A stretch of 64,000 nucleotides of DNA from Desulfotruncus arcticus DSM 17038 (GCF_900113335.1 NZ_FOOX01000002.1:273635-337634); one strand, 5' to 3'. Counted from the first letter of the stretch, positions 8,251-18,000 are shown. Made by a program: numbers and translations. The notes: generated from the sequence alone by a model not told the origin.

Positions 8251-9909
8251 GTGAATAACCTAGTGCCTTTTTACAAAGATGTAAAGGAACTAACTTTAAA
8301 ACTGGTAGGAATACCAAGTATGAACAATAGCGCTGGAGAAACAATACTGGCTGAAGCAATAGCAGAGTATCTAAGAAAAATAGATTACTTTAAACAGCAT
8401 CCTGATTATGTTTGGGAGGTTCCGTTAAAAGACGATCTTTACGGGAGGAAAAATGTTTTTGCCTTGATCAAAGGACAAAAAGGGAATTCTTCAAGGACAG
8501 TGATTTTACATGGTCATATTGATACTGTTGGAGTTGATGATTTCGGCATTTTAAAAGAATATGCATTTGATCCCGCGGCTCTGAAAAGGAAATTAAAGGA
8601 TGTAAATTTACCCCCCGAGGTTAAACAAGACCTGGACAGCGGGGAGTGGATTTTTGGGCGCGGTGTGACGGATATGAAGAGTGGTGTTGCCGCACACATG
8701 GTAGTCATCAAAGAAATATCCAAAATGGCGCGGGAACTGGAGGGCAATATATTATTTATGGCCAATCCGGTGGAAGAAAACCAGCACACAGGGATAATTG
8801 AAGCTTTACCTGCATTGCAAGAACTCCAGGAGAAGTATGGATTGGAATATGTAGTAGCCATAAATAATGATTATATTTCTCCTTTATATAATGGAGACAA
8901 AAAGAAATATATTTATATGGGCGCGGTGGGAAAGCTTCTCCCATGTTTTTATATCGTCGGCAGGGAAACCCATGTCGGGCAGTGCTATGAAGGGCTTGAC
9001 CCCAATTTGATAGCGGCGGAATTGCTTAAATCAATTAATTTAAATGCGGATTTATGCGATCAGTACAAGGGGGAGTATACCCTTCCTCCCACAGCTTTAA
9101 AGCTTACCGATTTAAAGCCGGCATATAATGTGCAAACTCCGCTGGCGTCTTTTCTTTATTTTAATTATTTTACTCACGACATACCGGTGGATAAAGTTTT
9201 GGAGATGATGAAAGAAAAGGCGTATGAAGCCTTTGTCAGGGTAATTAATTTTCTTGATCATGAATATCAAAAATATTGTAAGTTTTTGGGGCAGAATTAC
9301 CAACCATTATCCTGGAAACCTAAAGTAATAACCTACAAAGAGCTTTATGACGATGTAAAGCAACAAGTGGGCCCGGCGCTTGATCATAAAATCAGCCAAC
9401 TGGTTAAAGAGATGTTGGCAAGTGGAACGGATACCAGATTAATATGCCTGAAAGTTGTAGAAGAAGTAAAGAGTCTCAGCGGAGATAAAGATCCTGTTGT
9501 TGTGATATTTTTCGCTCCTCCTTACTGCCCCCATAATACGGTAAAGGGCGAGTCGGCCAGGGGGCGGGAGGTAATGCAGGTTATCAAAGACGTTATTGAG
9601 GAAATGTCTGCGGCAACGGGGGAAGAGTTTGAGATTCGTCAATTTTTCCCGAGCTTATCAGACAGCAGTTATCTTAAAATTGACGATCCTGACGAATCTA
9701 TTAACGCATTGATTAATAATTTTCCGGAGTGGGAAAATGTATATCCTGTGCCGGTGAAAAAAATAAGGCAATTAAATATTCCGGCCATTAATTTTGGGGC
9801 TTACGGCAAGGATGCGCATAAATGGACCGAAAGATTAAATAAGAAATATACTTTTTCTGTTCTTCCCCGAATGACCATTTTAGCAATAGATAAATTTTTG
9901 CATAGCTAA
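8251..9909 (+). CDS. M20 family metallo-amidohydrolase, RocB-like
   Basis: A 552-residue zinc hydrolase of the M20 peptidase clan, long like the RocB-type members. The metal and catalytic motifs are all present: VILHGHIDTVG near residue 90, GRGVTDMKSGVAAHM near 140 (bridging Asp), NPVEENQH near 170 (catalytic Glu) and a C-terminal His in GKDAHKWTERL. Such enzymes split amide bonds of N-acyl amino acids or small peptides in the cytoplasm. Here it sits between a TRAP importer and an aminotransferase, so it may release an amino acid from an imported conjugate. The start is GTG 8251 or GTG 8263; AGAGGGA at 8244-8250 fits neither spacing ideally. The substrate is unknown. Confidence 0.82.
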   Translation: MNNLVPFYKDVKELTLKLVGIPSMNNSAGETILAEAIAEYLRKIDYFKQHPDYVWEVPLKDDLYGRKNVFALIKGQKGNSSRTVILHGHIDTVGVDDFGILKEYAFDPAALKRKLKDVNLPPEVKQDLDSGEWIFGRGVTDMKSGVAAHMVVIKEISKMARELEGNILFMANPVEENQHTGIIEALPALQELQEKYGLEYVVAINNDYISPLYNGDKKKYIYMGAVGKLLPCFYIVGRETHVGQCYEGLDPNLIAAELLKSINLNADLCDQYKGEYTLPPTALKLTDLKPAYNVQTPLASFLYFNYFTHDIPVDKVLEMMKEKAYEAFVRVINFLDHEYQKYCKFLGQNYQPLSWKPKVITYKELYDDVKQQVGPALDHKISQLVKEMLASGTDTRLICLKVVEEVKSLSGDKDPVVVIFFAPPYCPHNTVKGESARGREVMQVIKDVIEEMSAATGEEFEIRQFFPSLSDSSYLKIDDPDESINALINNFPEWENVYPVPVKKIRQLNIPAINFGAYGKDAHKWTERLNKKYTFSVLPRMTILAIDKFLHS

Positions 9910-9942
9910 TAATCACTAAAAAATTGTATGGAGGTGTGGTAT

Positions 9943-11220
9943 ATGTCAATGAACATGTATGAAAGAGCGCAAAAAGTAATTCCGCCGGCTGCCGGCCGGG
10001 CCACCCAAATTGGCGTTGTTAGGGGAGAAGGTTCGTATCTTTATTCGGAAGAAGGTAAAAAATATTTGGATTTTGCCAGCGGGGTAGCTGTCTGCAACGT
10101 TGGCCACAACCATCCTGAAGTTGTTAACGCGGCCATAAATCAGATCCAAACCTTAATTCATGGCGGCCACAATGTGGTCTATTACGAATCCTATATCAGC
10201 CTGGCTGAAAAGCTCGTTGAATTAACTGGAAACAATACAATGGTATATTTTAGCAACAGTGGCGCCGAAGCCAACGAGGGTTCGGTAAAGCTTGCTAAAT
10301 ATGTAAGCGAGAGGCCTGCTGTAATATCCTTTATGGGATCTTTTCACGGTAGAACGATTGGCACAATTTCATTAACGGCATCAAGTTCCGCCTACCGCAA
10401 AAATTACGAAGGACTTTTACCCAGTATCTATTTTGCCGCCTACCCGTACTGCTTCCGCTGCCCGTTCAAACAAAAACAAGGAGCTTGCGGCATGGAATGC
10501 CTGGAACAGTTTGATAATATATTTACGCATTTAATTGATCCCTATAAGGTGGCGGCGATTATCATGGAACCTGTGGCGGGGGAAGGCGGCTATATCGTCC
10601 CCCCTGTGGATTTTGTGCAAGGGTTGAGCAAGATTTGCGATAAATACGGCATTTGCCTGATTTTTGATGAGATTCAAACCGGTTTTGGCAGAACGGGAAA
10701 AATGTTTGCTTATAAGCATTACGGAATACAGCCGGACATTATGTCTTGCGCTAAAGGGATCGCCTCCGGTTTCCCATTAAGCGCGGTGATCGGCAAGGAG
10801 GAAATTATGCGGCAATGGCCGGCCGGGGCACATGGCGGAACTTTTGGCGGCAACCCGGTTGCCTGTGCGGCTTCTTTAGCAACAATAAAACTCCTCGAAG
10901 AAAAACTAATTGATAATGCAGTAGAAATGGGTAATTACTTGAAAAACAGGCTTTTTGAATTAAAGGAGAAATATGCTGTTATCGGGGATGTCAGGGGACT
11001 TGGCTTGATGGTGGGCTTGGAATTAGTAGATGAAAATAAAAATCCCAATGGCAACCTGGTGAAAAAAATATTGGGGCATTGTCAGCAAAAAGGTTTGATC
11101 TTATTATCATGCGGCACCTATAAACAGGTTATCAGGTTTATTGCGCCTACCACGGTGACCAGGACAGAAATTGACGAGGCATTGGCAATCTTAGACGAAG
11201 GAATTAGCAATAACATTTAA
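9943..11220 (+). CDS. Class III PLP aminotransferase
   Basis: A 425-residue aminotransferase of the 4-aminobutyrate/ornithine/acetylornithine class. I see the PLP-binding elements YFSNSGAEANEGSVKLAKY, FDEIQTGFGRTGKMFA and the lysine-bearing SCAKGIASGFPLSAVIG, plus a Cys-rich insertion (CFRCPF...CGMECLE) common in GABA-type enzymes of anaerobes. It moves an amino group, probably from an omega-amino compound, to a keto acid and leaves an aldehyde, which the AOR gene next in line could oxidise. The chosen ATG is 6 nt after GGAGGTG; an ATG 15 bp upstream lacks a site. It follows the M20 gene by 33 bp. Confidence 0.87.
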   Translation: MSMNMYERAQKVIPPAAGRATQIGVVRGEGSYLYSEEGKKYLDFASGVAVCNVGHNHPEVVNAAINQIQTLIHGGHNVVYYESYISLAEKLVELTGNNTMVYFSNSGAEANEGSVKLAKYVSERPAVISFMGSFHGRTIGTISLTASSSAYRKNYEGLLPSIYFAAYPYCFRCPFKQKQGACGMECLEQFDNIFTHLIDPYKVAAIIMEPVAGEGGYIVPPVDFVQGLSKICDKYGICLIFDEIQTGFGRTGKMFAYKHYGIQPDIMSCAKGIASGFPLSAVIGKEEIMRQWPAGAHGGTFGGNPVACAASLATIKLLEEKLIDNAVEMGNYLKNRLFELKEKYAVIGDVRGLGLMVGLELVDENKNPNGNLVKKILGHCQQKGLILLSCGTYKQVIRFIAPTTVTRTEIDEALAILDEGISNNI

Positions 11221-11229
11221 TTTGTTTAT

Positions 11230-11258
11230 TTGGTATTGTATACATGTACAAATACCAA
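11230..11258. promoter_or_regulatory. Putative GntR operator 3 before the AOR gene
   Basis: In the 81-bp gap before the oxidoreductase gene, the perfect arms TTGGTATT (11230-11237) and AATACCAA (11251-11258) enclose GTATACATGTACA, and TTGTATACA occurs at 11236-11244. The half-site TACAAATAC also matches the arms of operator 2. The shared core suggests the same GntR protein controls this second part of the catabolic operon. Confidence 0.55.
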
Positions 11259-11301
11259 TGTAAAACCTTAAGTCTAATTATTAAAACGCGAGGCGATACA
11301 G

Positions 11302-13020
11302 GTGATTATCAGAATAAACATGAGAACTAAATTGGTTAAACAAGAAAAGCTTCCTGATAAATATCAGTTATTAGGAGGCAGAGGACTTACATCAAGGATG
11401 TTGCTGGATGAAATTGACCCTACATGCGCGCCCCTTGGGGCAAACAATAAGCTGGTTATTGCTCCGGGGTTATTGGGCGGCACAGCCGCCCCATGTTCAG
11501 GCCGATTATCCGTAGGGGCTAAAAGTCCCCTTACCGGTGGAATTAAAGAGAGTAACGGAGGAGGAACGGCCGGCGGAAAGCTGGCGAAGATTGGGGTTAA
11601 AGCCATAGTAATAGAAGATCAACCTATCGAGGAAAATTTTTGTATTTTAATAGTTTCTTCTGCCGGTGTAAGAATATTGCCGGCTGTTGGACTGGAAGGT
11701 AAAGGTAATTACGAAACAGCAAATATACTCCAAAAAAAATATGGAGCGGCTGTCAGTGTCATTTCCATCGGCCCTGCCGGAGAAAGAGGCTATAGTCTGG
11801 CTTCGGTGGCAATAACCGATATGGAAGGGCACCCGTCAAGACATTGCGGTCGTGGCGGTATGGGAGCTGTAATGGGCTCTAAAAAAATTAAAGCTATAGT
11901 GGTAGATAATAATGAGGCACCGGCGATATTATATCAAAATGAAAAATTGTTCAAAGAGATTTCTAAAGAGTGGGCCCAAAATGTAATCCCGCTGAAAAAG
12001 GGGTTAACTGAGTACGGTACAGCGAATCTGGTTAATTTAGTTAACTCTTTAGGTGCTCTGCCAACCAGGAATTACAGTTATGGCAGTTTTACGGATGCAG
12101 AGCAGATCAGTGGGGAATATATGAAGCAAAGGATAGAAGAACGGGGTGGCAAGCCTTCCCATGCCTGCCACCCCGGCTGCGTAATCCGCTGTTCCAACAT
12201 ATATAACGACTCCAAAGGCAATTATTTAACATCCGGACTTGAGTATGAAACAATTGCACTTTTAGGCTCCAACTGCGGTATCAGCGACCTTGACTTTATA
12301 GCACAGTTGGATAATTTTTGTGATGATTTTGGTATTGATACAATGGAACTGGGCATAACCCTGGGTGTCATTATGGAATCCGGGTGGGCTCCTTTTGGCG
12401 ATATTGACAAGATGGTGGAATTGATAGGAGAATTAAAAAAGGACACCCTGTTAGGTAAACTGATGGGGCAGGGGGCTGTAATAACCGGTAAGGTACTGGG
12501 AGTTCAGCGAGTGGCTGCGGTTAAAGGCCAGGGTATATCAGGATATGACCCGCGCGGATTGCAGGCTACAGGGGTGACCTATGCTACCACGCCAATGGGC
12601 GGGGACCATACCGCTGGTAACTGTTTACCCGGGCGAACAGGCTATAGACCTGAAACCAAAGACAAAGATTTTCTGTCCAAACCGGAGGGCATGGTGGAGC
12701 TTGCCAAAGATATGCAAGTAATGACTGCTGTTTATGATATCTGCGGGCTATGCTTTTTCCTGGGGCCAAGTGAGGATGACATGCTCAGGATTGCCAAACT
12801 GATTAACGCTAAATCAGGCGTGAATTTAACCGCACAGGATGTAATTGGTTTTGCTAAACAGTTGATTAAAGATGAAGTAGAATTTAATGAAAAAGCTGGC
12901 TTGTCCCAATCAAGCAATGGACTGCCGGAGTTCTTCAGTTCCGAAAAGCTTGGCCCCTATAATTATCTATTTAATATTTCCAAAGAAAAAATGATTCAGT
13001 TCTATAAAAAAGACTGTTAG
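11302..13020 (+). CDS. Tungsten-type aldehyde:ferredoxin oxidoreductase family protein
   Basis: A 572-residue member of the AOR family. It shows the N-terminal cofactor-domain signatures KLVIAPGLLGGT, SPLTGGIKESNGGGTAG, HCGRGGMGAVMGSKKIKAI, and the 4Fe-4S cluster region CHPGCVIRC with a distant Cys in GLCFFLG. AOR enzymes oxidise aldehydes to acids with ferredoxin, using a W/Mo-bis-pyranopterin cofactor in the cytoplasm. The gene lies directly behind an aminotransferase that would generate an aldehyde and has its own operator-like palindrome upstream. The start is GTG after GCGAGG. The exact subfamily cannot be assigned by eye; several AOR paralogues act on other substrates. Confidence 0.88.
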   Translation: MIIRINMRTKLVKQEKLPDKYQLLGGRGLTSRMLLDEIDPTCAPLGANNKLVIAPGLLGGTAAPCSGRLSVGAKSPLTGGIKESNGGGTAGGKLAKIGVKAIVIEDQPIEENFCILIVSSAGVRILPAVGLEGKGNYETANILQKKYGAAVSVISIGPAGERGYSLASVAITDMEGHPSRHCGRGGMGAVMGSKKIKAIVVDNNEAPAILYQNEKLFKEISKEWAQNVIPLKKGLTEYGTANLVNLVNSLGALPTRNYSYGSFTDAEQISGEYMKQRIEERGGKPSHACHPGCVIRCSNIYNDSKGNYLTSGLEYETIALLGSNCGISDLDFIAQLDNFCDDFGIDTMELGITLGVIMESGWAPFGDIDKMVELIGELKKDTLLGKLMGQGAVITGKVLGVQRVAAVKGQGISGYDPRGLQATGVTYATTPMGGDHTAGNCLPGRTGYRPETKDKDFLSKPEGMVELAKDMQVMTAVYDICGLCFFLGPSEDDMLRIAKLINAKSGVNLTAQDVIGFAKQLIKDEVEFNEKAGLSQSSNGLPEFFSSEKLGPYNYLFNISKEKMIQFYKKDC

Positions 13021-13055
13021 TTTGCATGTACAGCAATTTTTTAGGGGGTAAGGGG

Positions 13056-14426
13056 TTGCAGAGTGGTATTATCAAAGAGCTAAAAAAAATAGTAGGGCCG
13101 GAAAATATATTAACAAGCAGGGAAGAGAGGGTGTGTTATTCTTTTGACGCTACTTTTCAAAGAGGGCTGCCGGATGCCGTTGTATTTCCGGGCAGCACCC
13201 CGGAAGTAGCGGAGATAGTTAAACTGGCGAACGTTGAAAAATTTCCCATATTCCCCAGAGGTGCGGGAACCGGTTTGAGCGGCGGCTCTATTCCACAAAA
13301 CTCTGGAGTTGCCATGGTTTTAACCAGAATGAACAAAATTAAGGAAATTAGCAAAGAGGATCAGCTGGCCGTGGTTGAACCGGGCGTTGTTACAGGTTAC
13401 TTTCAGCAGGAGGTGGAAAAACAAGGATTATTTTACCCCCCTGACCCGGGCAGTTTAAAAACTTGTACTCTGGGAGGTAACGTAGCCGAAAATGCCGGGG
13501 GACCCAGGGCATTCAAATATGGGGTGACTAAAGACTATATATTAGGTTTGGAAGTGGTGATGCCAACCGGGGACATTATGCGTACAGGTGGGCGAACAGT
13601 AAAAAATGTTACCGGATATGATTTGACGCGCTTGCTTACCGGAAGTGAGGGAACGCTGGGAATTATAACTGAAATTATTATCCGGTTAAGGTCTAAGCCC
13701 AAAGATAAAAAAACAGCCTTGATTACGTTTAATCAATTAGCAGATGCCGCTTATGCCATAACAGCTATAATAAATGCAGGTGTTGTACCTGTTACATTGG
13801 AATTGATGGATAAGGTAACCATCTATTGTGTTGAAAAATACATCAACATGGGACTGCCTTTGGATGCCGAAGCTATCTTATTAATTGAAGTGGATGGCTC
13901 AGAGGCGCAAGTAAAAGAAGATATACAAATGATTGAAAAAATCTGTAGAACAAATAAATGCCATAACATTGAAATTGCCTCTGCGCCTCAAGAAAGGGAA
14001 AAACTATGGAGCGCCAGAAGGGCGGTCTCTTCAGCTCTGGTTCAGCTTAAACCCACTAAAATTTCCGAGGATGCCACTGTTCCAAGGAGCAAAATACCGG
14101 AAATGCTCAGGCGGCTGAAGGAGATTGCTGCTAAATACAATTTGCACTTGCCTGTGTTTGGCCATGCCGGTGACGGAAACTTACATCCGAACATTATCGC
14201 TGATAAGGATGATCAAGAAGAGATGGTGCGTGTGGAACAAGCAATACAGGAAATTTTCCAAACTGCTTTGGCTCTGGGAGGTACGCTATCCGGAGAACAC
14301 GGCATCGGGTTGATGAAAAAACCATATTTGGAATTAGAACTTGGTAAAACCGGGTTGGATTATTTGCGCTCCATAAAAAAAGCGGTAGATCCGAATAATA
14401 TCCTCAACCCCGGCAAAATTTTTTAG
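13056..14426 (+). CDS. glcD: FAD-linked 2-hydroxyacid dehydrogenase, GlcD-like
   Basis: A flavoprotein of about 456 residues with an FAD_binding_4 domain and C-terminal FAD-oxidase domain. Family motifs are FPRGAGTGLSGGSIP, PPDPGSLKTCTLGGNVAENA, GGRTVKNVTGYDLTRLLTGS, and near the C-terminus FGHAGDGNLHPN and SGEHGIGLMKKPYL. It oxidises a 2-hydroxyacid such as glycolate or D-lactate and passes electrons to the Fe-S partner encoded immediately downstream. I place the start at TTG 13056 with AGGGGG 7 nt upstream; an ATG at 13026 would add ten residues without a site. It is 35 bp behind the AOR gene and clearly in the same operon. Confidence 0.88.
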   Translation: MQSGIIKELKKIVGPENILTSREERVCYSFDATFQRGLPDAVVFPGSTPEVAEIVKLANVEKFPIFPRGAGTGLSGGSIPQNSGVAMVLTRMNKIKEISKEDQLAVVEPGVVTGYFQQEVEKQGLFYPPDPGSLKTCTLGGNVAENAGGPRAFKYGVTKDYILGLEVVMPTGDIMRTGGRTVKNVTGYDLTRLLTGSEGTLGIITEIIIRLRSKPKDKKTALITFNQLADAAYAITAIINAGVVPVTLELMDKVTIYCVEKYINMGLPLDAEAILLIEVDGSEAQVKEDIQMIEKICRTNKCHNIEIASAPQEREKLWSARRAVSSALVQLKPTKISEDATVPRSKIPEMLRRLKEIAAKYNLHLPVFGHAGDGNLHPNIIADKDDQEEMVRVEQAIQEIFQTALALGGTLSGEHGIGLMKKPYLELELGKTGLDYLRSIKKAVDPNNILNPGKIF

Positions 14427-14446
14427 GTGTAAATCAGGTGGGAGCT

Positions 14447-15682
14447 ATGGATAAGAAATATCTCCAAATGATCGGCAAATGCAGCCGGTGCGGTGGGTGT
14501 CAGGCTCACTGCCCGCTTTATTTGGAAACAGGCAGGGAACCCTTTGTAGCCAGGGGTAAAATTGAACTGCTGGATAATTTGGCTGCCGGAAAATTGGTAT
14601 GGAACGATAAACTGGCAGAGGTTTTTTCAACCTGTCTTTTGTGCGGTTCCTGTACGGAAAATTGCCCCAATGGCGTCGAGCCGGACAAATTGGTTAGGTT
14701 GGCCAGAAAAGATTTGGTTGCAGCCAGAGGTTTGCCAATTATTAAGCGAAATGTCTTGCAGCATTTATTAAAGCACAATGGCAGGCTAAATACGGCAGGG
14801 AGATTGCTTGGCCTATACCAAAAAAGCAAATTGCAGCTGCTGATACGAAATACCGGTTTTCTAAAACTTATATCAACCAATTTAGCCAACATTGAAGGCT
14901 TGCTGCCGCAAATTACAGGCCAGCCCTTTAGAAAAAATGTGCCTTTGCTAAACACCGTGGATGCGCCCAGGTTGAAAGTCGCTTATTTTACCGGTTGTGC
15001 CACCAATTGGCTTAATCCCCATATAGGCCGCAGTGTCGTAAAGGTATTAAAGGCATATGGTGTGGAGGTGGTTGTTCCCGAACAATACTGCTGCGGGGTG
15101 CCGGCGTTGTCCAGCGGTGACATGGACACGGGCAGATATCTGGCACGGGAGAATATCAGGAACTTCAGTGAGTTGGATGTGGATTACATTATCACCGACT
15201 GTGCGAGCTGCTTATCTGCCTGGTTGGAATATCCCGAGCTTTTGGAAAACGATGATGCATTAAATTTGGCTGCCAGGGTTATGGACATTAATAGATTGCT
15301 TGTGGAAATTTTAGATGTCAGTATTCCCGCTAAAGAATCGGGGGTAAAGGTCACCTATCACGATCCCTGTCATTTAAAGAGAACTCCCGGAGGTAGAACC
15401 AGCCCGAGGGAACTGTTAAAGCGTTTGAGCCCTTACTATGAATTTGTTGAGATGGATTTGGCGGATAGATGCTGCGGCTCGGCAGGTTCCTTTAATATAA
15501 GCCATTATGAGTTATCCCAAAGTGTTGTTAAGCATAAGGTTGCTTCTATATTAGATAGTAAGGCTGAGATTGTAGCCACTGCCTGCCCTTCTTGCATGAT
15601 GCAATTGGGTCATGGCTTAAAAAAGAATAATAGCGATGTAAAAGTGCAACATACGATTGAATTACTGGCGCACTTGTTATAG
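14447..15682 (+). CDS. glcF: GlcF-like 4Fe-4S electron transfer protein
   Basis: About 411 residues. The N-terminus has two 4Fe-4S motifs, CSRCGGCQAHCPLY and CLLCGSCTENCPNG, and the rest holds two CCG domains: YFTGCATN with CCGVPALSSGD, and TYHDPCHLKRTPG with DRCCGSAGSF. It is the electron-accepting partner of the GlcD-like flavoprotein and would hand electrons to quinone or another carrier at the membrane. The gene begins 20 bp after glcD; ATG 14447 follows AGGTGGG. A strong terminator closes the operon 20 bp after the stop codon. Confidence 0.88.
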   Translation: MDKKYLQMIGKCSRCGGCQAHCPLYLETGREPFVARGKIELLDNLAAGKLVWNDKLAEVFSTCLLCGSCTENCPNGVEPDKLVRLARKDLVAARGLPIIKRNVLQHLLKHNGRLNTAGRLLGLYQKSKLQLLIRNTGFLKLISTNLANIEGLLPQITGQPFRKNVPLLNTVDAPRLKVAYFTGCATNWLNPHIGRSVVKVLKAYGVEVVVPEQYCCGVPALSSGDMDTGRYLARENIRNFSELDVDYIITDCASCLSAWLEYPELLENDDALNLAARVMDINRLLVEILDVSIPAKESGVKVTYHDPCHLKRTPGGRTSPRELLKRLSPYYEFVEMDLADRCCGSAGSFNISHYELSQSVVKHKVASILDSKAEIVATACPSCMMQLGHGLKKNNSDVKVQHTIELLAHLL

Positions 15683-15702
15683 TGAACGGTGGCCATGGCA
15701 CA

Positions 15703-15745
15703 GGGGTGGGGCTTGACTGATTGGACAACGCCCCACCCCATTTTG
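15703..15745 (+). terminator. Rho-independent terminator of the catabolic operon
   Basis: GGGGTGGGGC (15703-15712) pairs perfectly with GCCCCACCCC (15730-15739), followed by ATTTTG. It stands right behind the GlcF-like gene and ends the gntR-glcF gene run. Confidence 0.85.
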
Positions 15746-15880
15746 TACTGGTAGAAATCTATTATTTCAGAAAAGTTTAAATTGCTTATCTTTTTTAAGA
15801 ATAAAAGGATTCCAATTTAGTTTGTAGTATAATTCAACAAATAGCACCAAATTATGCTATTTTTGATCAACAATACACAA

Positions 15881-15962
15881 AAAAAGGTAAACCGGCTGAA
15901 AGGCCGGGACACAAAGCTATGGGCCTAAGGCTGTTTTGGCTATGGCTGCCAGGTTGCTTGTA
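15881..15962 (+). promoter_or_regulatory. Cyclic di-GMP-I (GEMM) riboswitch aptamer
   Basis: The sequence follows the GEMM consensus: GGTAAACCGGCTGAAAGGCC, then GGGACACAAAGCTATGGGCC, TAAGG, and on the 3' side GGCTATGGCTGCCAGGTTGC. The GAAA tetraloop, its receptor-like AAAG/TAAGG strands and the two coaxial stems P1/P2 are recognisable. A terminator hairpin follows within 20 nt, so it should act on transcription. A TATAAT box lies at 15828-15833 with a weak -35. It leads into the chemoreceptor gene, a common target of this riboswitch in clostridial relatives. Nothing else of note is in the 416-bp space. Confidence 0.9.
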
Positions 15963-15980
15963 TTAGTTCATGTTATGCTG

Positions 15981-16010
15981 GCGACCGATGATTCGGTCGC
16001 TTTTGCTTTT
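15981..16010 (+). terminator. Riboswitch expression-platform terminator
   Basis: GCGACCGA (15981-15988) and TCGGTCGC (15993-16000) form a perfect stem with loop TGAT, followed by TTTTGCTTTT. It lies 18 nt after the c-di-GMP aptamer and about 90 nt before the chemoreceptor start codon. A full-strength terminator here implies ligand-controlled readthrough; which state it favours cannot be told by eye. Confidence 0.85.
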
Positions 16011-16098
16011 CCGGGAGGTGAAAGGCATGACTTAGCTGTGATATTGCTGCCAATAAGTCGGTGTAATATGGTAAAGCATGAATGGGGTGTAGCGGCAA

Positions 16099-17968
16099 AT
16101 GAAAAGTATCAAGCACAAATTAATATTATATATTGCAATTATTTTATTACTGGTATGCGGCGGTTTAGGCGTTATTGCCTATCAGAACGCTGCTAAATCT
16201 TTAATAGCCAATGCGGAAGAAACGCTGCCGGTTCTGGCTGTTGAAGGTTCTAAAATTGTAGAGAATAAGCTTGACGGGCAATTATCCGTTTTGGAGGCGA
16301 ATGCGGCCCGGGAACGTGTCAGCAACGTGGACAACACCTGGGAGGATAAAAAATTAATATTGAATAATGAAGTTAAAAGGATGGGCCATTTGGGGATGGC
16401 TATTGTTGATACAAACGGGAACGCGCTGTCATCAAACGGTGCAACTTCTAATGTAGCCGACAGCGAATATTTCCAAAAAGCGTTATCCGGGCAAAGAGCT
16501 GTATCTGATCCTTTTATGAGTGAGGAATACAACGCTTTGGTTATGGTTTACGCTGTCCCGATTAAGAATGGTGATAGTGTGGTCGGTGTTTTAACCGCCA
16601 CCAGAGACGGGAAAGAGTTATCCGATATAACCAGCGCCATTACCTATGCTAAAAGTGGCAAAGCCTTTATGATTAATAAAAATTGTATAACCATTGCCCA
16701 TAGCAATATTGAACTGGTGGAGAACCGGGACAACGACCTGGAAAATGTGAAAAAGGATCCCCAATTACAAACTCTGGTCGAGCTGGAAAAGAGAATGATG
16801 GCCGGGGAAACCGGTGTCGGTGAATATGAGTATAACGGTGTATTTAAATATATGGGGTTTGCCCCTCTGGAAAGCACAGGCTGGTCTATCGCCGTGGCAG
16901 CCCCCAAAGATGAGGTTCTGGCAGGCCTGGCCAATATGAAAAAAAGCTCACTTGGAGCGTCATTAATTTTTCTGATTCTTGCGATATTGGGCGTTCTTGT
17001 GGTGGCCAGAATGATTACCGCTACTCTTAAAGCAAGCTTAAATCATTTAAAGCTGATTTCCCAGGGAGATTTCAGTGTAACCATTGAGGATAAATATCAT
17101 CGCATCAAAGACGAAACCGGAGACATCGTAAGAGCTGCCGATACATTGCAAAAAACCATGCGGGAACTTGTGGGACATTTGGCGGAAAAAGCGGAAACCC
17201 TTTCCGCGTCTTCACAGCAATTAACTTCCAGCTCTCAACAAACCTCTGCCAGCGCTGCGGAGACTGCTTCAGCCATGTCTGAGATGGCCGGCACGGTGGA
17301 GCAGGTCAACCAGAATATGCAGCAAGTTGTAAGTGTATCCAGGTTAACATCCGAGCATGCGGAAAAAGGAAACCAGGGGTTGGACATGGTTAACCGGCAG
17401 ATGGAAACCATTGCCGGTCAACTGATGCTGTGGCCGCATCCGTAAGCGAATTCAATGACAAAACCCAGCAAATCAGCCAGATTGTTGAATTGATTACCAC
17501 TATAGCCGACCAGACCAACCTGCTGGCATTAAATGCCGCCATTGAAGCCGCCAGGGCCGGTGAACATGGCCGCGGCTTTGCCGTAGTTGCGGAAGAGGTG
17601 CGCAAGTTGGCGGAACAATCTGCTGCTGCGGCCGATGAAATCCGCAGCTTGATTCAGACTATCCAAACAGACGCTCATTCCATTGTTACCGACATAGTTT
17701 CTTCCGGTGCGGAAATTAAGAAGGGTGTGCAGGTGGTTGAAGAGGTCGGGGGCAGCTTTAAAAATATAATTGATGCGGTAAGAGGGCTCTATCCGCCCAG
17801 GTTGACGAGATTGCTGCAGCTATAGGGCAAATGTCCGACGGCGTGGAAAGCGTAGCCGCTTCCGCCGAGGAAGAAACCGCTACCATGGAAGAGGTTACGG
17901 CTTCCGCTGAAGCTCTTTCCAAGATGGCCGAAGAACTCAACACCATCATCGGCAGATATAAAGTATAA
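16099..17968 (+). pseudogene. Methyl-accepting chemotaxis protein, broken by two frameshifts
   Basis: Read across frames this is a complete transducer of about 620 residues: N-terminal membrane helix, extracytoplasmic Cache-type sensor (about 40-275), second helix, HAMP, then the signalling domain with the hairpin tip [21 protein letters not shown]. Frame one stops after residue 448 ([11 protein letters not shown]...), where one G seems lost near 17423 (expected [13 protein letters not shown]). The second frame stops at 17825, where a base is lost near 17787 (expected [15 protein letters not shown]). The third ends AEELNTIIGRYKV at 17968. Protein similarity is intact on both sides of each break, so they are recent mutations or sequencing errors. 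It sits under a c-di-GMP riboswitch. Confidence 0.75.
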
Positions 17969-18000
17969 CGCGTTGATTACCGCTTCCGGATCAAGCCGGC

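Noticed and set aside
15936..16196. Open frame of 86 codons across the riboswitch terminator
   Set aside because: It overlaps the aptamer, the terminator and the chemoreceptor start; codons do not resemble a protein.
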